This document shows positions 48,569 through 57,333 of a DNA stretch of 64,000 bases, in pieces. The notes under the pieces were generated by a model. That model ran no database searches and was not told the origin of the DNA. It was given only the letters and a program-made list of their open reading frames with translations. Source of the stretch: Pantoea sp. Ep11b (GTDB taxonomy: Bacteria > Pseudomonadota > Gammaproteobacteria > Enterobacterales > Enterobacteriaceae). Each line of letters opens with the position of its first letter. The first letter of the stretch is position 1. Made by a program: the position numbers and the translations under genes. The stretch is taken from the NCBI RefSeq assembly GCF_040783975.1, contig NZ_CP160631.1, positions 3,534,001 to 3,598,000 of the forward strand. Reading direction: 5' to 3'.

Positions 48569-49122
48569 CAGTAATAATCCATTTTGAAACTAATGGTGCT
48601 CTGATAATCCCCTGGATTGATTGCCCTTTCATTCGCCTTCAAACGCATATTGAACTCCAGGTCCATGCTGTCAGGCTCAAGCGTATAGGCTGGCATTGCT
48701 TTGCCCGGCTCAGCTACATTTCCTGCTTTATCTGTGATTTCTATTCCGACGCCACTACCTTCACCTTCAACACTAAAAAGAGAATGCTCACTCTTTTTTC
48801 CATTAAAAGTTATTGAAAATTTCACCCCGCTATTGCTGCTATTTAAAACGCCGGGCAGTAAACAATCTGATAAACTTATCCTGAATGGCTTAGAAGGCCC
48901 TGCGCCATCATTTATTATTGTACTGACAGGAAGAGTAGATAGATCTACGCTCTGATAACGACTTTCTGAAGAGATCCCGCAAGGCGTATCAATGATCGAA
49001 CCAAGAATATGAACATTGCCATGTCCCTGAGTAGTTGCACTGACAGACGGAACCTGACTGAACACCGCCAGGAGAATTAAATAGGCGAGAAAAATTCTCA
49101 TATTAATTATTACCCGGTGCAT
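48568..49122 (-). CDS. Second pilin of the operon (PapH/MrpB-like position)
   Basis: A 184-aa pilin with signal peptide (cleaved near SVSA-TTQ). The N-terminus TTQGHGNVHILGSIIDTPCG mirrors the major pilin's start, so the two are related. Second cysteine in SLSDCLLPG, C-terminal SFKMDYY. Between major pilin and usher, this is the place of PapH-like anchoring or terminating subunits. Met8 (49101) is an alternative start. A strong hairpin separates it from the major pilin gene. Confidence 0.83.
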   Translation of the reverse strand: MHRVIINMRIFLAYLILLAVFSQVPSVSATTQGHGNVHILGSIIDTPCGISSESRYQSVDLSTLPVSTIINDGAGPSKPFRISLSDCLLPGVLNSSNSGVKFSITFNGKKSEHSLFSVEGEGSGVGIEITDKAGNVAEPGKAMPAYTLEPDSMDLEFNMRLKANERAINPGDYQSTISFKMDYY

Positions 49123-49143
49123 TAATGCACATATCTTCCCTGA

Positions 49144-49175
49144 AAAGAAACAGGCGTTTTATCGCCTGTTTCTTT
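49144..49175 (-). terminator. Attenuator-like hairpin between major pilin and the rest of the operon
   Basis: Perfect 13-bp arms AAAGAAACAGGCG (49144-49156) and CGCCTGTTTCTTT (49163-49175) with a 6-nt loop, 12 bp downstream of the major pilin stop. The minus-strand 3' arm ends TTTCTTT, a T-rich tail. It is probably a partial terminator or RNA-stabilising stem that gives excess major subunit over assembly proteins. Confidence 0.75.
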
Positions 49176-49187
49176 GCGTAAATATGC

Positions 49188-49733
49188 TTATTCGTAGGCT
49201 AACGTGAAGTTAGCTACGCTGGTAAATTGACCAGGCACAATTGGGTTAGCCGTGTTATCTGCTGCACCCTGCAGATAAGCAGAATAGAGCAGGTTGGCTT
49301 CAGTAGAAGCGTTAACAAAGGTATACGCTGTTGAAGGGGTACCCAGTTTAATTGCTTTATCGTCGTTGTCAGTAATTGCAATGGCTGCGCCAGATGCTGT
49401 GCCACTCAGCGCCAGCAATGTTGAGGTGCTGTCAAAGCTCGCGGCTTTACCCGTAAAGGTCGCTGTCACTGTTTTCTTCGTTAAACCGGTGACATCGCAG
49501 TCTTCCAGCTTGATGCGGAATTCTCTAGGCTGAGATTTACCACCTTTAGCCAGTGCTGAGCTGGTAACCTGTCCCAGGTCAACCGTCTGCTCAACGCTAT
49601 CCGCAGAAATAGAGCACGGCGCGTCGATAATTTCACCTTTGAAATTTACAGTACCGTGTCCCTGATTAGCTGCAAATACGCTACCGCTCGCCAGAGCCAT
49701 ACCCAGAGCCATTGCCAGTTGAAGCTTTTTCAT
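49188..49733 (-). CDS. Major fimbrial subunit (FimA/PapA/MrpA-like)
   Basis: A 181-aa pilin with a clear signal peptide (MALGMALASGSVFA-ANQG). Mature protein starts ANQGHGTVNFKGEIIDAPCS with the first cysteine; second cysteine in IKLEDCDVTGLTKK. C-terminal GQFTSVANFTLAYE with penultimate Tyr. It is first in the operon and small and Ala/Thr/Ser-rich as expected for the rod subunit. AAGGA lies about 10 bp before ATG 49733. The promoter should lie in the long gap upstream. Confidence 0.9.
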   Translation of the reverse strand: MKKLQLAMALGMALASGSVFAANQGHGTVNFKGEIIDAPCSISADSVEQTVDLGQVTSSALAKGGKSQPREFRIKLEDCDVTGLTKKTVTATFTGKAASFDSTSTLLALSGTASGAAIAITDNDDKAIKLGTPSTAYTFVNASTEANLLYSAYLQGAADNTANPIVPGQFTSVANFTLAYE

Positions 49734-50599
49734 TTATAACATCCTTAAAATTGTTAATACAAAGTGAAATACGCGTTGTTAAACAGAAAGCGGATTTATT
49801 AATGAGTAAATCTTACTTTCCATGTCAGATTCGGTGGTAAAGCGTATCCATGAAGCAGCTATACAATTCTTTACCTCCCTTAACGGCGACATTTATACCT
49901 GCCAGACCGGACTCTACAAAACAGTATTTATCCAGGAATTATCCAGATAGAAAAGTGATAACCTGCGGGCCGATTGCAAAATGAGAATGGAGTGAGTAAA
50001 AACACCGATAATTCAAAAAATTGAAATATGGCCGAAAGGAAAAAATGCACGCCTGCCATTTAAGAACTTTCGCGATATAATTTCATGAACTCACAAAGGA
50101 AAGTCCGATTAAGCCACCTTCTTAAAACAGCTCACCAAAACTCACCCTGACAATCTCACTTAACCATTTCTCAAACCAGAACAGAAATTAATATTATGTT
50201 AATTTCCCCTGTCATTTTCTGCGCTGATTTCGCGCTCGATGCGCGCTGGTAATTAATGACATTCTTAAGTAGTTTCAGTCAGAATCTCAATCCAGGAAGC
50301 GAAACATTGAAATAATTATCAGCGTAACGGTGAAAAGCAACGTTATAACAGAGTTTTTAGTCGCTTTTTTACGTTGTGGCTTCAACGTGCTGAATTAGCT
50401 TTGATGGAGGAAGAAGGGTGTGCGCTCTGCCAGATTAAGAAAAAAAGAGAAGTTCAGTGCCTGCCAGCTTGCTCTTCAGAAAAGAGCAGACAATTGAGAG
50501 AAAGAACAGTCATCGGTGCTGCAAGAATTTCCGGCAAGGGGCGTGTGAATCTATGCTATCAGGAATGCGTTCCATACCGAGATCCCTGACGCTTTAATT
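49734..50599. other. Long AT-rich leader region upstream of the fimbrial operon
   Basis: No convincing gene in this stretch. The minus-strand promoter of the fimbrial operon must lie here or beyond; I cannot single out one -35/-10 pair because the region is AT-rich. I found no long inverted repeats that would flank an invertible promoter as in type 1 or MR/P fimbriae, and no adjacent recombinase gene. Confidence 0.5.
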
Positions 50600-50617
50600 C
50601 CGGACATACGTGTCCGG
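50600..50617. repeat. Short perfect hairpin CCGGACA/TGTCCGG
   Basis: CCGGACA (50600-50606) and TGTCCGG (50611-50617) with a 4-nt loop, between the heptamer tract and the fimbrial leader. No T run; role unknown. Confidence 0.5.
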
Positions 50618-50648
50618 GTGATACAGGCAGGAGTGGTGGCAGACGGAG

Positions 50649-50732
50649 ACGAGAGAGGAGAGACGAGAGAGGAGAGAGGAGAGAGGAGAGAGGAGAGAGG
50701 AGAGAGGAGAGAGGAGAGAGGAGAGAGGAGAG
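50649..50732. repeat. Polypurine tandem repeat: 9 x AGGAGAG heptamer preceded by 2 x 14-mer
   Basis: Positions 50670-50732 are nine perfect copies of AGGAGAG (63 bp). They are preceded by two copies of the 14-mer ACGAGAGAGGAGAG (50649-50662 and 50663-50676), the second overlapping the first heptamer. The strand is pure purine over the heptamers. Such tracts change copy number by slipped-strand mispairing and can form triplex or other non-B DNA. It lies between the LuxR-type regulator gene and the fimbrial operon. Confidence 0.95.
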
Positions 50733-50735
50733 TTT

Positions 50736-50799
50736 ATTCTGCTCAGCATCAGCCATGATCAAGGCTGGCCTCTGATTTCAGGCTGATGCTAAGCAGAGT
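50736..50799 (-). terminator. Imperfect 19-bp inverted repeat after the regulator gene
   Basis: ATTCTGCTCAGCATCAGCC (50736-50754) and GGCTGATGCTAAGCAGAGT (50781-50799) pair with two mismatches around a 26-nt centre. It sits 16 bp downstream of the regulator stop codon and next to the heptamer tract. It may terminate the regulator transcript, though CT-rich sequence rather than a T run follows on that strand. A protein-binding or recombination site is an alternative. Confidence 0.5.
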
Positions 50800-50814
50800 C
50801 ACTTTGAGGATGAT

Positions 50815-51378
50815 TTACAGGGTACCGCCCCGGGCGTCACCACTATCCGTGTGGTTATAGAAATAGTTTATGGTTTTATAGAAATCGAGACTATTTTTAC
50901 ACTGCCATTTAGACATTATTTTTCTTTTGAGATAGCTGATGTTCTTTTCAGTGCACTGAAAGTAGCGGGCGATTTTTTTGTTAGATATTCCGCGATATAG
51001 CAGATAGCAATAGCGTCTTTCCCTGGCCGTCAGGCAAAGGCTGCGGTCGCCGTTTTCAGGACGCTGAGCAGCATCAGCTATTGATATCTCACCGATTAGC
51101 GAAGAGATATCATCTACTTTGATATTCCCCGGAACCAGCCTGATGTTTTCCATGCCCGTAAAGATATAGAGCGTTTCATAGATGTGCGCAGGCACAAGCG
51201 CAATGCTGTACTTCTTTCTTTTTTTATAGTTAACATCCGCTTTCATCAACTCCAGTAGCGTAACCTGTCTGATTGTGAAGCGATATTTTCGTCCGGCAAA
51301 ATTCGTTCTCAGAACTTCATTAATTCCATTAATTAAAAATTTATCATCACCAAGAATAAATACTTCGTTATTCGTCAT
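50815..51378 (-). CDS. LuxR-type helix-turn-helix transcriptional regulator, probable fimbrial regulator
   Basis: A 187-aa protein. The C-terminal region (residues about 116-160) is a LuxR/GerE helix-turn-helix: LTARERRYCYLLYRGISNKK followed by IARYFQCTEKNISYLKRKIM. The N-terminal part begins like a receiver (NNEVFILGDDKFLINGINEVL) but is short. It lacks an obvious phospho-acceptor aspartate, so it is probably not a classical response regulator. It lies about 1.1 kb upstream of the fimbrial operon in the same direction, so control of the fimbriae is the likely role. The codons are AT-rich like the fimbrial genes. Confidence 0.78.
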   Translation of the reverse strand: MTNNEVFILGDDKFLINGINEVLRTNFAGRKYRFTIRQVTLLELMKADVNYKKRKKYSIALVPAHIYETLYIFTGMENIRLVPGNIKVDDISSLIGEISIADAAQRPENGDRSLCLTARERRYCYLLYRGISNKKIARYFQCTEKNISYLKRKIMSKWQCKNSLDFYKTINYFYNHTDSGDARGGTL

Positions 51379-51937
51379 GGCTAACCCTTTATACTATTTA
51401 TTATAATTGATAACGTCCCCGGAACATTAAAGTTTTCAGGCTTTAATGGCTGAGCTATTTTATTATTATTTTTATTTCTCTGTGAGATAAAAATGCTCTG
51501 ATGGATTTAACATTCAATACTTAATTGGGTCTATTATTATCTGTTAATGACAAACCTGGCCAATGCGTCTTCTCTCCTCTACTGAAAATGCCAAAATTAA
51601 TCATGAGGTTACAATAAATACCCATCATCACCCTCTTTTCACATCACACCTGTCCGGGAAAATTTTTTATAACTTCTGATATAAAATTAAGTGCTAATTC
51701 TAAGTTCCACTGGTGGGAAGGTATTGTTTGAGGTTCACGGGGACGGGCTTTCTGGCCTGATAATTGTCAAATGAGACCGCCATGAGGAGAGATAAACGCT
51801 AACTGGCATTCTCTTTATGAGGCTGCTCATCTGATATATACACTTTCAGGACATCAGCAATAAACTATTTTTAATCCACGGAAAGCAACGAGGAGGATGC
51901 GTAAAGCGCAAAAAAGGAGGGGTGAAACGGGACAGAA
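51379..51937. other. AT-rich intergenic region between the regulator gene and lysS
   Basis: About 560 bp without a supportable gene. It should contain the promoter of the regulator gene (minus strand). The sequence is AT-rich near 51400-51700 and changes to backbone-like composition near 51900, which marks the edge of the accessory region. Confidence 0.45.
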
Positions 51938-51979
51938 GCTGCACCCCGAAAAGTCTGCCGGAGACTTTTCAGGTGCAGC
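51938..51979 (-). terminator. Long hairpin downstream of lysS
   Basis: Nested arms GCTGCACC...GAAAAGTCT and AGACTTTTC...GGTGCAGC form a long stem within 51938-51979, about 20 bp after the lysS stop. On the minus strand a CT-rich segment ending in six T follows some 20 bp later. Probable end of the recJ-prfB-lysS transcript. Confidence 0.6.
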
Positions 51980-52000
51980 ATTATTTTGCTCTGGAAGTAA

Positions 52001-53521
52001 TTACTTGCTGCCCGGACGCAGTGCCGGGAAAAGGATTACGTCGCGAATAGTGTGGCTGTTGGTAAACAGCATCACCATGCGGTCAATCCCGATACCCAGA
52101 CCGGCCGTTGGCGGCAGACCATGTTCGAGTGCGGTAACGTAGTCTTCGTCGTAGAACATCGCTTCGTCGTCACCCGCATCTTTGGCATTCACCTGCTGCA
52201 GGAAACGTTCTGCCTGATCTTCGGCATCGTTCAGCTCGGAGAAGCCGTTACCGATTTCGCGACCACCAATAAAGAACTCAAAACGATCGGTGATTTCAGG
52301 GTTCACATCGTTACGACGCGCCAGCGGAGAGACCTCAGCCGGATATTCGGTGATGAAGGTTGGCTGGATCAGATGCGCTTCTGCCGTCTCTTCGAAGATC
52401 TCCGTGACGACACGGCCCAGGCCCCAGCTCTTCTCGACTTTGATATGCAGTGACTCTGCAATCGCTACCGCTTTGTCGAAATCTTCCAGGTCGGCCAGAT
52501 CCGTTTCCGGACGATATTTCTTGATCGCTTCGCGCATGGTCAGTTTTTCAAACGGCTTACCGAAGTCAAACTCCTGCTCACCGTATGGCACAACCGTGCT
52601 GCCCAGCACATCCTGCGCCAGGGTACGGAACAGGCTTTCGGTCAGTTCGATCAGATCTTTGTAATCCGCGTAGGCCATATAGAGTTCCATCATGGTAAAC
52701 TCAGGGTTATGGCGTGGCGAAATGCCTTCGTTACGGAAGTTACGGTTGATCTCGAACACACGATCGAATCCGCCTACCACCAGACGCTTCAGGTAAAGCT
52801 CCGGCGCAATACGCAGATACATGTCGATATCCAGCGCATTGTGATGGGTGATGAAAGGACGCGCAGACGCGCCGCCCGGGATCACCTGCATCATCGGGGT
52901 TTCCACTTCCATAAAGTCGCGGCCCACCATGAACTGACGGATGCCAGCCATGATCTGCGAACGAATTTTGAAGGTGTTGCGCGATTCATCATTGGCGATG
53001 AGATCGAGGTAACGCTGACGGTAACGGGTTTCCTGATCGGCCAGGCCGTGGAACTTGTCTGGCAGCGGACGAAGAGCTTTGGTCAGCAGGCGCAGCTCAG
53101 AACAGTGAATCGACAGTTCGCCGGTTTTGGTTTTGAACAGTCTGCCGCGTGCGCCGAGAATATCGCCGAGATCCCACTTTTTGAACTGCTCGTTGTAGAT
53201 ACCTTCCGCCAGATCGTCACGGGCAACGTAGAGCTGAATGCGACCACCCACATCCTGCAGCGTTACGAACGAGGCTTTGCCCATGATACGACGGGTCATC
53301 ATGCGTCCGGCAACGCTGACTTCGATCCCGAGATCTTCCAGCTCCTCGTTGCTCTTCTCGTCGTAGCGCTCATGCAGTTGATTTGAGAGGCTGTCGCGAC
53401 GGAAATCGTTAGGGAACGCCACACCGTTTGCACGCAGTACGCTCAGCTTTTCGCGACGCGTTTTCAGTTCGTTATTTAACTCTACGGCGGCATCAGCGCT
53501 CTGCGGTTCTTGTTCAGACAT
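52001..53521 (-). CDS. lysS: Lysine-tRNA ligase LysS (class II)
   Basis: Charges tRNA-Lys. 506 aa compared with 505 in E. coli. N-terminal OB-fold anticodon-binding domain (about 60-150, [19 protein letters not shown]) and class II catalytic core with motif 2 ([20 protein letters not shown]) and motif 3 ([13 protein letters not shown]). It follows prfB after a 9-bp gap, as in other enterics. Intact. Confidence 0.98.
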   Translation of the reverse strand: MSEQEPQSADAAVELNNELKTRREKLSVLRANGVAFPNDFRRDSLSNQLHERYDEKSNEELEDLGIEVSVAGRMMTRRIMGKASFVTLQDVGGRIQLYVARDDLAEGIYNEQFKKWDLGDILGARGRLFKTKTGELSIHCSELRLLTKALRPLPDKFHGLADQETRYRQRYLDLIANDESRNTFKIRSQIMAGIRQFMVGRDFMEVETPMMQVIPGGASARPFITHHNALDIDMYLRIAPELYLKRLVVGGFDRVFEINRNFRNEGISPRHNPEFTMMELYMAYADYKDLIELTESLFRTLAQDVLGSTVVPYGEQEFDFGKPFEKLTMREAIKKYRPETDLADLEDFDKAVAIAESLHIKVEKSWGLGRVVTEIFEETAEAHLIQPTFITEYPAEVSPLARRNDVNPEITDRFEFFIGGREIGNGFSELNDAEDQAERFLQQVNAKDAGDDEAMFYDEDYVTALEHGLPPTAGLGIGIDRMVMLFTNSHTIRDVILFPALRPGSK

Positions 53522-53530
53522 GTCGGTTCC

Positions 53531-54629
53531 TTATAACCCTGCTTTTAAACTAGCTTCAATGAATCGATCCAGATCGCCGTCCAGCACCGCCTGGGTGTTA
53601 CGTGTTTCTACGCCGGTGCGCAGATCTTTGATGCGTGCATCATCGAGAACGTAAGAACGAATCTGACTTCCCCAACCGATGTCGGACTTGTTGTCCTCCA
53701 GCGCCTGTTTCTCAGCATTTTTCTTCTGCATCTCAAGCTCATACAGCTTCGCTTTCATCTGCTTCATCGCCTGATCTTTGTTCTTGTGCTGAGAGCGATC
53801 GTTCTGACACTGGGTCACGGTGCCGGTTGGAATATGGGTAATACGTACCGCAGATTCTGTCCGGTTAACGTGCTGACCACCCGCACCGGAGGCGCGGTAA
53901 ACGTCAATACGCAGATCGGCCGGGTTGATGTCGATGTCGATATCGTCATCCACTTCCGGATAGATAAAGGCGGAGCTGAAGGAGGTGTGACGACGGCCGC
54001 CGGAGTCGAACGGGCTCTTACGCACCAGGCGATGCACCCCCGTTTCGGTCCGCAACCAGCCAAAGGCGTAGTCGCCTGACACACGAATGGTCACAGATTT
54101 AATGCCTGCGACTTCACCTTCAGACTCTTCGATAATTTCGGTTTTGAAGCCTTTGGCTTCTGCCCAGCGCAGATACATACGCATCAGCATGCTGGCCCAG
54201 TCCTGCGCTTCAGTGCCGCCGGAACCGGCCTGCAGATCGATGTAACAGTCGGCGCTGTCATACTGGCCGGAGAACATGCGGCGGAATTCCAGCTCGCCCA
54301 GCTTACTCTCAAGGCCATCCAGCTCGGCAACGGCTTCGTTGAAGGTCTCTTCATCTTCCGCTTCGACGGCCAGCTCAAGCAGGCCCTGCACATCTTCCAG
54401 ACCCTGAGACATCTGCTCCAGCGTCTGTACGATCGCTTCCAGCGAGGAGCGCTCTTTGCCCAGCGCCTGGGCTCGCTCAGGCTCGTTCCAGACATCGGGC
54501 TGTTCCAGCTCCGCGTTTACTTCTTCGAGGCGTTCTTTCTTGGCATCGTAGTCAAAGATACCCCCGAAGAACGTCGCTGCGCTCACTGAGGTCCTGAATA
54601 CGATTTTTGACCGGGTTGATTTCAAACAT
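53531..54629 (-). CDS. prfB: Peptide chain release factor 2 PrfB, programmed +1 frameshift
   Basis: RF2 recognises UGA and UAA stop codons. The gene starts at ATG 54629 and reads 25 codons ([10 protein letters not shown]...VLRGYL) to an in-frame TGA at 54554-54552. The slippery CTT-TGA-C is preceded by an internal Shine-Dalgarno-like GGGGG, exactly as in E. coli; shifting +1 skips T54554 and continues with GAC at 54553. The joined product is 365 aa. It carries the GGQ motif ([16 protein letters not shown]) and the SPF anticodon-like tripeptide ([10 protein letters not shown]). Autoregulation by RF2 level is known for this site. It lies between recJ and lysS. Confidence 0.98.
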
Positions 54630-54858
54630 GGCTTTGGCGTCTTTCTTATGTTCGATGGGACAGGAAAATTAACGTTCAAGTTTACCCGAAACTGTCGGCA
54701 GATTGTAGCGCTGAGACAGCGGGCTGATGCCGTGCCGGCGTGACCTGCCCCATCCGGCATCAGGTTATGACGCCATTTCGTTATTCGCTGCGGCTAAGGA
54801 AGGGTAATCGGCCCCACGCGCGGTCCGCGATGTCTGGCGGCGCGCGCGTCAGGCTGAT

Positions 54859-56595
54859 TTAGCTCAGGGGCCAGAGATGATCGATGATCAGCTGCACCGA
54901 GCGATTGCCGCGATACTCATTGATATCCAGTTTATAGGCCAGTTCGACCTGGCGAACGCTGCTGTCAGGCCACAGCGTGGTATCAACATTAAAGGCGATA
55001 CCGTCGATCAGCGGCCCACCATCCAGCGGCTCGACCATTACTTTCAGATGCCGCCCCCCTACCAGCCGCTGTTGCAGCAGCTTAAATTTGCCGTCGAACG
55101 CCGGTTCCGGGAAAGCCTGGCCCCAGGGACCGGCTTCGCGCAGCATCTCCGCCGTCTGCAGCGAAAACTCCTGCGGCTGCAGCGCGCCATCTGACCAGAT
55201 GATGCCCTGCAGGGATTCCCCATCCAGCCACTCGCCCACCAGATCGGCAAAGCGCTGACGAAACTCCTCGTAGCGCTTAGTCTCCAGCGACAGGCCTGCA
55301 GCCATCGCGTGACCGCCAAACTTCAGCATCAGCCCTGGGTTGAGCGTATCCAGACGTTCCAGGGCATCGCGCAGGTGCAGACCGGCAATTGAGCGGCCCG
55401 AACCTTTCAGCGTGCCATCGCCCGCTGGGGCAAAGGCGATCACCGGGCGGTGAAAACGCTCTTTCAGGCGTGACGCAAGGATCCCCACTACGCCCTGATG
55501 CCACTCAGGATGATAGAAAGCCAGTCCCAGCGGCAGATCGCGCTGTTCACGCTCCAGCGCCTGACAGAGCGCCAGCGCTTCGCTCTGCATACCCTGCTCG
55601 ATCTCTTTTCGGGTCTGATTGAGCGCATCCAGCTCACTGGCCAGCATCCGTGCCTGGCTGAGATCCTCCGTCATTAACAGCGCCACGCCCACCGACATGT
55701 CGTCCAGGCGTCCTGCGGCGTTGAGACGGGGTCCCAGTGCAAAACCCAGATCGCTGGCCGCTAACTGGCGGGCATCGCGATTGGCAATCTCCAGCAGCGC
55801 ACGGATGCCTGGCCGGCATTTCCCGGCCCGAATCCGGCTGAGCCCCTGCCACACCAGGATGCGGTTATTCACGTCGAGCGGCACCACATCGGCGACCGTG
55901 CCGAGCGCCACCAGGTCCAGCATCTCCGCCAGATTAGGTTCCGCGCGGGTGGCACCAAACCAGCCCTGCGTGCGTAAGTGGGCGCGCAGGGCCAGCATCA
56001 GATAGAACGCAACGCCAACACCGGCGAGGGCGCGCGAGGGGAAGTCGCAGTCGGGCAGATTGGGATTGACGATCGCCTCTGCGGCGGGCAGCGTCTCGCC
56101 CGGCAGATGGTGGTCGGTGATCAGAACCGGAATGCCATACTGATGCGCGCACGCCACTCCGGCGTGAGAGGAGATGCCATTGTCGACCGTCAGGATCATC
56201 GCGGCACCGCGCGCGCGCGCCTGCTCAACCACTTCCGGGCTGAGGCCATAGCCATCTTCAAAACGATTGGGCACCAGATACTGCACATTGCTGCCGCCCA
56301 TGCTGCGCAGCGCCATTACTGTCAGCGCGGTGCTGGTTGCGCCATCGGCATCGAAGTCGCCCACCACCATAATACGACGCCCATCCAGCAGCGCCTCATG
56401 CAGCAGCGCCACCGCGTTATCAATCCCGCTCAGGGACTGAAACGGCAGCAGATTTCTGGCACCACGCTCCAGCTCGGCGGCGTCACGCACGCCGCGTTGC
56501 AGATAGAGTCGTTTCAGCAGCGGCGGCAGGGTGGCCGGTAGCGCATCGTCGACCGTCACCTCACGGCGACGGAGTTCCACATCCTGTTTTACCAC
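54859..56595 (-). CDS. recJ: Single-stranded-DNA-specific exonuclease RecJ
   Basis: 5'-3' exonuclease in RecF-pathway recombination and mismatch repair. 578 aa. DHH-family motifs: VVGDFDADGATST (Asp80, Asp82, Asp84), DHH at residues 161-163, and the DHHA1 motif KFGGHAMAAGLSL. GTG start at 56595, as E. coli recJ also uses a GTG. dsbC ends 3 bp upstream, so xerD-dsbC-recJ are cotranscribed. Confidence 0.97.
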   Translation of the reverse strand: MVKQDVELRRREVTVDDALPATLPPLLKRLYLQRGVRDAAELERGARNLLPFQSLSGIDNAVALLHEALLDGRRIMVVGDFDADGATSTALTVMALRSMGGSNVQYLVPNRFEDGYGLSPEVVEQARARGAAMILTVDNGISSHAGVACAHQYGIPVLITDHHLPGETLPAAEAIVNPNLPDCDFPSRALAGVGVAFYLMLALRAHLRTQGWFGATRAEPNLAEMLDLVALGTVADVVPLDVNNRILVWQGLSRIRAGKCRPGIRALLEIANRDARQLAASDLGFALGPRLNAAGRLDDMSVGVALLMTEDLSQARMLASELDALNQTRKEIEQGMQSEALALCQALEREQRDLPLGLAFYHPEWHQGVVGILASRLKERFHRPVIAFAPAGDGTLKGSGRSIAGLHLRDALERLDTLNPGLMLKFGGHAMAAGLSLETKRYEEFRQRFADLVGEWLDGESLQGIIWSDGALQPQEFSLQTAEMLREAGPWGQAFPEPAFDGKFKLLQQRLVGGRHLKVMVEPLDGGPLIDGIAFNVDTTLWPDSSVRQVELAYKLDINEYRGNRSVQLIIDHLWPLS

Positions 56596-56598
56596 CGA

Positions 56599-57312
56599 TT
56601 AACCACCACGCTTCTGATTGTCGAGCACCTGCTTCAGCTCCTGCGGCGACTGATAGCCCGGGATCATCATGCCAGTGTCCGTGAGCATCGCCGGGGTGCC
56701 CTGGATGCCGAACAGCACACCCAGTTTATAGTGCTGCGCAATGTCGATTTTGCAACTGTCCGGGGCGGTCATCTTCGGCGCATTGCCTTTCATCGCCTCG
56801 TCAAACGCTTTGTTGCGGTCAGCACTGCACCAGATCGCCTTCATCGCCGGCTCAATCTGACCGTTCAGACCTTCACGCGGGAACGCCAGGTAGCGCACGG
56901 TAATGCCCAGCGCGTTGTAGTCGGCCATCTGCTCGTGCAGCTTGTGGCAGTAACCACAGGTGATATCGGTAAAGACCGTAATCACATGCTGCTCTTTCGG
57001 CGCTTTATACACGATCATTTCCGGCACCAGCGCCTCAACCTTTTTGTCCAGCAACTGGTTTGTGACGTTGACCGGCTGTTTGCCGCTGACATCGTAGAGC
57101 GGCCCCTGGATCATATGTTTGCCGTCATCGGTAACGTAGAGCACACCGCTTTCCGAGAGCACGGTTTTGAAACCGGGCAGCGGTGACGGACTGATTTCAG
57201 TCTGGTTCAGACCGAGCTTTTTAAGTGATTGCTGAATGGCGCTGTCATCGGCATGGGCCAGACCGGAAAAGGCGCTGGCTAACAGGGCCAGCATCGCGAA
57301 ATGCTTGTTCAT
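56599..57312 (-). CDS. dsbC: Thiol:disulfide interchange protein DsbC
   Basis: Periplasmic disulfide isomerase, kept reduced by DsbD. 237 aa. Signal peptide cleaved after residue 21 (GLAHA-DDS). N-terminal dimerisation domain, then thioredoxin fold with the active-site C-G-Y-C at Cys119 and Cys122. A second cysteine pair (WCSADRN and APDSCKI) matches the structural disulfide of the family. It lies between xerD and recJ. Confidence 0.97.
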   Translation of the reverse strand: MNKHFAMLALLASAFSGLAHADDSAIQQSLKKLGLNQTEISPSPLPGFKTVLSESGVLYVTDDGKHMIQGPLYDVSGKQPVNVTNQLLDKKVEALVPEMIVYKAPKEQHVITVFTDITCGYCHKLHEQMADYNALGITVRYLAFPREGLNGQIEPAMKAIWCSADRNKAFDEAMKGNAPKMTAPDSCKIDIAQHYKLGVLFGIQGTPAMLTDTGMMIPGYQSPQELKQVLDNQKRGG

Positions 57313-57333
57313 TTTTGTCCTTATGGCCGCGGG

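Noticed and set aside
50649..50732. Heptamer tract as a CRISPR or plasmid iteron array
   Set aside because: The units are contiguous without spacers, and no replication or Cas gene is nearby.
50559..50762. Minus-strand open frame encoding repeated LSSLLSP
   Set aside because: It is only the heptamer tract read in a frame without stops; no homology, no ribosome site, and a repeat-driven composition.
49734..50814. Invertible fimbrial promoter element
   Set aside because: I found no pair of long inverted repeats a few hundred bases apart and no recombinase gene; the only good pair is 26 bp apart.
41840..52000. Mobile element borders around the fimbrial region
   Set aside because: No integrase, transposase, tRNA-derived attachment repeat or insertion-sequence end could be seen.
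54552..54554. In-frame TGA in prfB taken as a pseudogene
   Set aside because: The context CTTTGAC with an internal Shine-Dalgarno is the known programmed frameshift, and the downstream frame is intact.
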